Shown here: positions 5,311-6,313 of the stretch, piece after piece
How the letters are laid out: each line of letters starts with the position of its first letter
How positions within the stretch are numbered: position 1 is the first letter of the stretch
NCBI GenBank assembly: GCA_003541285.1
Contig: DPMS01000705.1
Coordinates: 1-6,313, forward strand
Direction: 5' to 3'
Source of the DNA: Actinomycetota bacterium
Lineage (GTDB): Bacteria; Actinomycetota; Actinomycetes; Streptosporangiales; Streptosporangiaceae
Length of the DNA: 6,313 nt
Program-made: the position numbers and the translations under genes
Notes under the pieces: model-generated
The model's input: only the letters and a program-made list of their open reading frames with translations
The model's database searches: none
Told to the model about the DNA's origin: nothing

Positions 5311-5406
5311 GTGACCGGGTTGCGGGCCTTGGGCAGCGAACCTGCCGCCAGTCGGGTGGGCGGGTGCAGGGTCATCGCTGACGGCCGGGCTGGTGAGGGT
5401 ACATGA
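5311..5406 (+). CDS. Possible short leader ORF coupled to the ABC ATPase gene
   Basis: A 31-codon frame starts at GTG 5311 with GGAGG (5301-5305) 5 nt upstream, and its TGA overlaps the ABC ATPase start as ATGA. The product (VTGLRALGSEPAAS at its start) resembles nothing I know. The frame is open further upstream, with GTG 5305, TTG 5281 and GTG 5263 as other starts; the extended form would add a Cys-rich stretch (CGAALTCEHC). If real, its translation would couple to, and cross the hairpins before, the ABC gene. Short frames with good ribosome binding sites do arise by chance, so this is tentative. Confidence 0.25.
   Translation: MTGLRALGSEPAASRVGGCRVIADGRAGEGT
5332..5370 (+). promoter_or_regulatory. 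Mutually exclusive hairpins in the ABC gene leader
   Basis: GGCAG (5332-5336) can pair with CTGCC (5342-5346) across a 5-base loop. Alternatively CCTGCCGCC (5341-5349) can pair with GGCG (5359-5362) and GCAGG (5366-5370) as a 9-bp stem with a 3-base bulge. Both use bases 5342-5346, so only one can form. The second hairpin ends 32 nt before the ABC start. This looks like a switch or attenuator but has no T-run, and no role has been shown. Confidence 0.3.
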
Positions 5407-6313
5407 GCCTGCCGCCGGGATCTGCCGTGGCAATACCGGTTCTGGCTGTGGCTGTGGCGGTTGCGTTTGCCGCTTGGTGCCTGGTCGACCTGGCCCGGGC
5501 TGGCCAGGTGCGCTACCTGCCCAGGTGGGCCTGGGCGGTGGTCATCTGCGTCTCGGTGCCCTGGGGTGGCCTTGCTTACCTGATCTTCGGGAAGGCCCGG
5601 ACCGCAGCACGCATGCCCTGGAAGGCCCGCGTAGCCGAGGAGGCAGGGATTGCCGCGAGCGGGCCGCTGCTTGCCGGGCGTGTTCCGGTCAGCCCGGTCG
5701 TGATCGAGGTGGACCAGCTGACCAAGCGCTTCGGGCCCGTCACGGCGGTGGATGCCCTGAGCTTCACGGTGCGCCCGGGGCATGTGACCGGGTTCCTGGG
5801 GCCTAACGGCGCTGGGAAGACGACCACGATGCGGGTGATCTTGGGCCTGGACGCCCCGACGTCGGGCCGGGCGCTGGTTGGGGGCCGCCGCTACCAGGAG
5901 ATCATCCGCCCGCTGCACGTGGCCGGCTCGCTGCTGGATGCGACCGCTGTGCATGGGGGGCGGACCGCCTGGTTTCACTTGCTGTCCATCGCGCAAAGCA
6001 ACGGGATCGGGCGGCGCCGGGCGGCGCAGGTGCTGGAGGCGACCGGGCTGGCGGGGGTGGCGGGCCGGCGCGTCAGGGAGTTCTCGCTGGGGATGAAGCA
6101 GCGGCTCGGCATCGCCGTGGCATTGCTCGCCGACCCCGCGGTGCTGATCTTCGATGAGCCGGTCAACGGGCTAGACGCCGCGGGCGTCCGCTGGATCCGG
6201 CAGCTGTTGAAGTCGATGGCCGCCGAGGGCCGCACCGTCTTGGTCTCCAGCCATCTGATGAGCGAGATCGCGCTGACCGCCGATCACCTGATCATCATCG
6301 TGCTCGGCAGGCT
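5403..6313 (+). CDS. ABC transporter ATPase with N-terminal PLDc_N-like domain (3' end outside window)
   Basis: The first 303 residues of an ABC ATPase; the frame is open at the window end. Residues 9-63 hold two membrane segments in PLDc_N layout (WCLVDLARAGQVRYLPRWAW, then PWGGLAYLIFGK), closely like the C-terminus of the divergent membrane protein. A linker (64-98) leads to the nucleotide-binding domain (about 99-303): Walker A GPNGAGKTT (133-141), signature FSLGMKQR (227-234), Walker B VLIFDEP (247-253) with Glu-252, D-loop NGLD (255-258) and switch His-284 in VSSHLMSE. At the Q-loop position the sequence reads SLLDATAVHGGRTA, with Asp in place of Gln, as I recall for the actinobacterial export-type ATPases of this subgroup. 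It should power export through a separate permease, probably encoded just beyond the window. The ATG at 5403 follows GGTGAGGG with a short spacing. Substrate unknown; lipids, peptides or antibiotics are typical for the class. Confidence 0.94.
   Translation, partial: MSLPPGSAVAIPVLAVAVAVAFAAWCLVDLARAGQVRYLPRWAWAVVICVSVPWGGLAYLIFGKARTAARMPWKARVAEEAGIAASGPLLAGRVPVSPVVIEVDQLTKRFGPVTAVDALSFTVRPGHVTGFLGPNGAGKTTTMRVILGLDAPTSGRALVGGRRYQEIIRPLHVAGSLLDATAVHGGRTAWFHLLSIAQSNGIGRRRAAQVLEATGLAGVAGRRVREFSLGMKQRLGIAVALLADPAVLIFDEPVNGLDAAGVRWIRQLLKSMAAEGRTVLVSSHLMSEIALTADHLIIIVLGR
5504..5536 (+). repeat. 33-bp near-identical block shared with the PLDc_N-like gene (copy 2)
   Basis: This block encodes QVRYLPRWAWA in the N-terminal membrane part of the ABC ATPase and differs at 2 of 33 bases from the block at 4410-4442 on the opposite strand. 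Such high nucleotide identity suggests a recent duplication, gene conversion or strong constraint on this stretch. Confidence 0.75.

Noticed and set aside
1..6313. CRISPR array, transposon ends, integrase or a toxin-antitoxin pair
   Set aside because: No direct-repeat array, no transposase or integrase motif and no recognisable toxin or antitoxin were seen on either strand.

Overview
The window comes from a high-GC genome. The codon use (strong G/C third position), the frequent GTG starts, the probable leaderless promoters and the protein families (SpoU, PadR/ABC and bacterial PH-domain types seen in actinomycetes) point to an actinomycete. Assignment below that level (Streptosporangiales- or Streptomyces-like) is a guess.

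Layout. Bases 1-295 hold no gene I can support. A minus-strand gene (296-991) encodes a membrane protein with a bacterial PH-like domain. After about 390 bases without a convincing gene comes a minus-strand small SpoU/TrmH-type RNA 2'-O-methyltransferase (1380-1919). It is divergent from a plus-strand class I SAM-dependent methyltransferase (2116-2757). Next, convergent to it, is a minus-strand isocitrate lyase/PEP mutase family gene (2849-3663) broken by a one-base frameshift in a G5 run. An unrecognised ORF (3660-4115) overlaps its start by 4 bp. Bases 4116-4288 hold hairpins but no gene.

The right end (4289-6313) is a regulated ABC-transporter locus. A PadR repressor gene (4897-5223) and a translationally coupled membrane-protein gene with a PLDc_N-like domain (4289-4900) are read leftwards. 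An ABC ATPase gene (5403 to beyond the window end) is read rightwards and carries a second copy of the same PLDc_N-like domain at its N-terminus. The PadR gene appears to have a leaderless promoter whose -35/-10 spacer is filled by overlapping TGTAG/CTACA palindromes, a likely autoregulatory operator. The ABC gene has a 150-180 nt leader with a possible short coupled ORF and two mutually exclusive hairpins.

The most unusual points are the PLDc_N-ABC ATPase fusion beside a free-standing paralogue of the same domain, the ABC leader, and the frameshift in the PEP mutase family gene. I did not find a CRISPR array, tRNA, rRNA, transposon or a clearly new defence or RiPP system.
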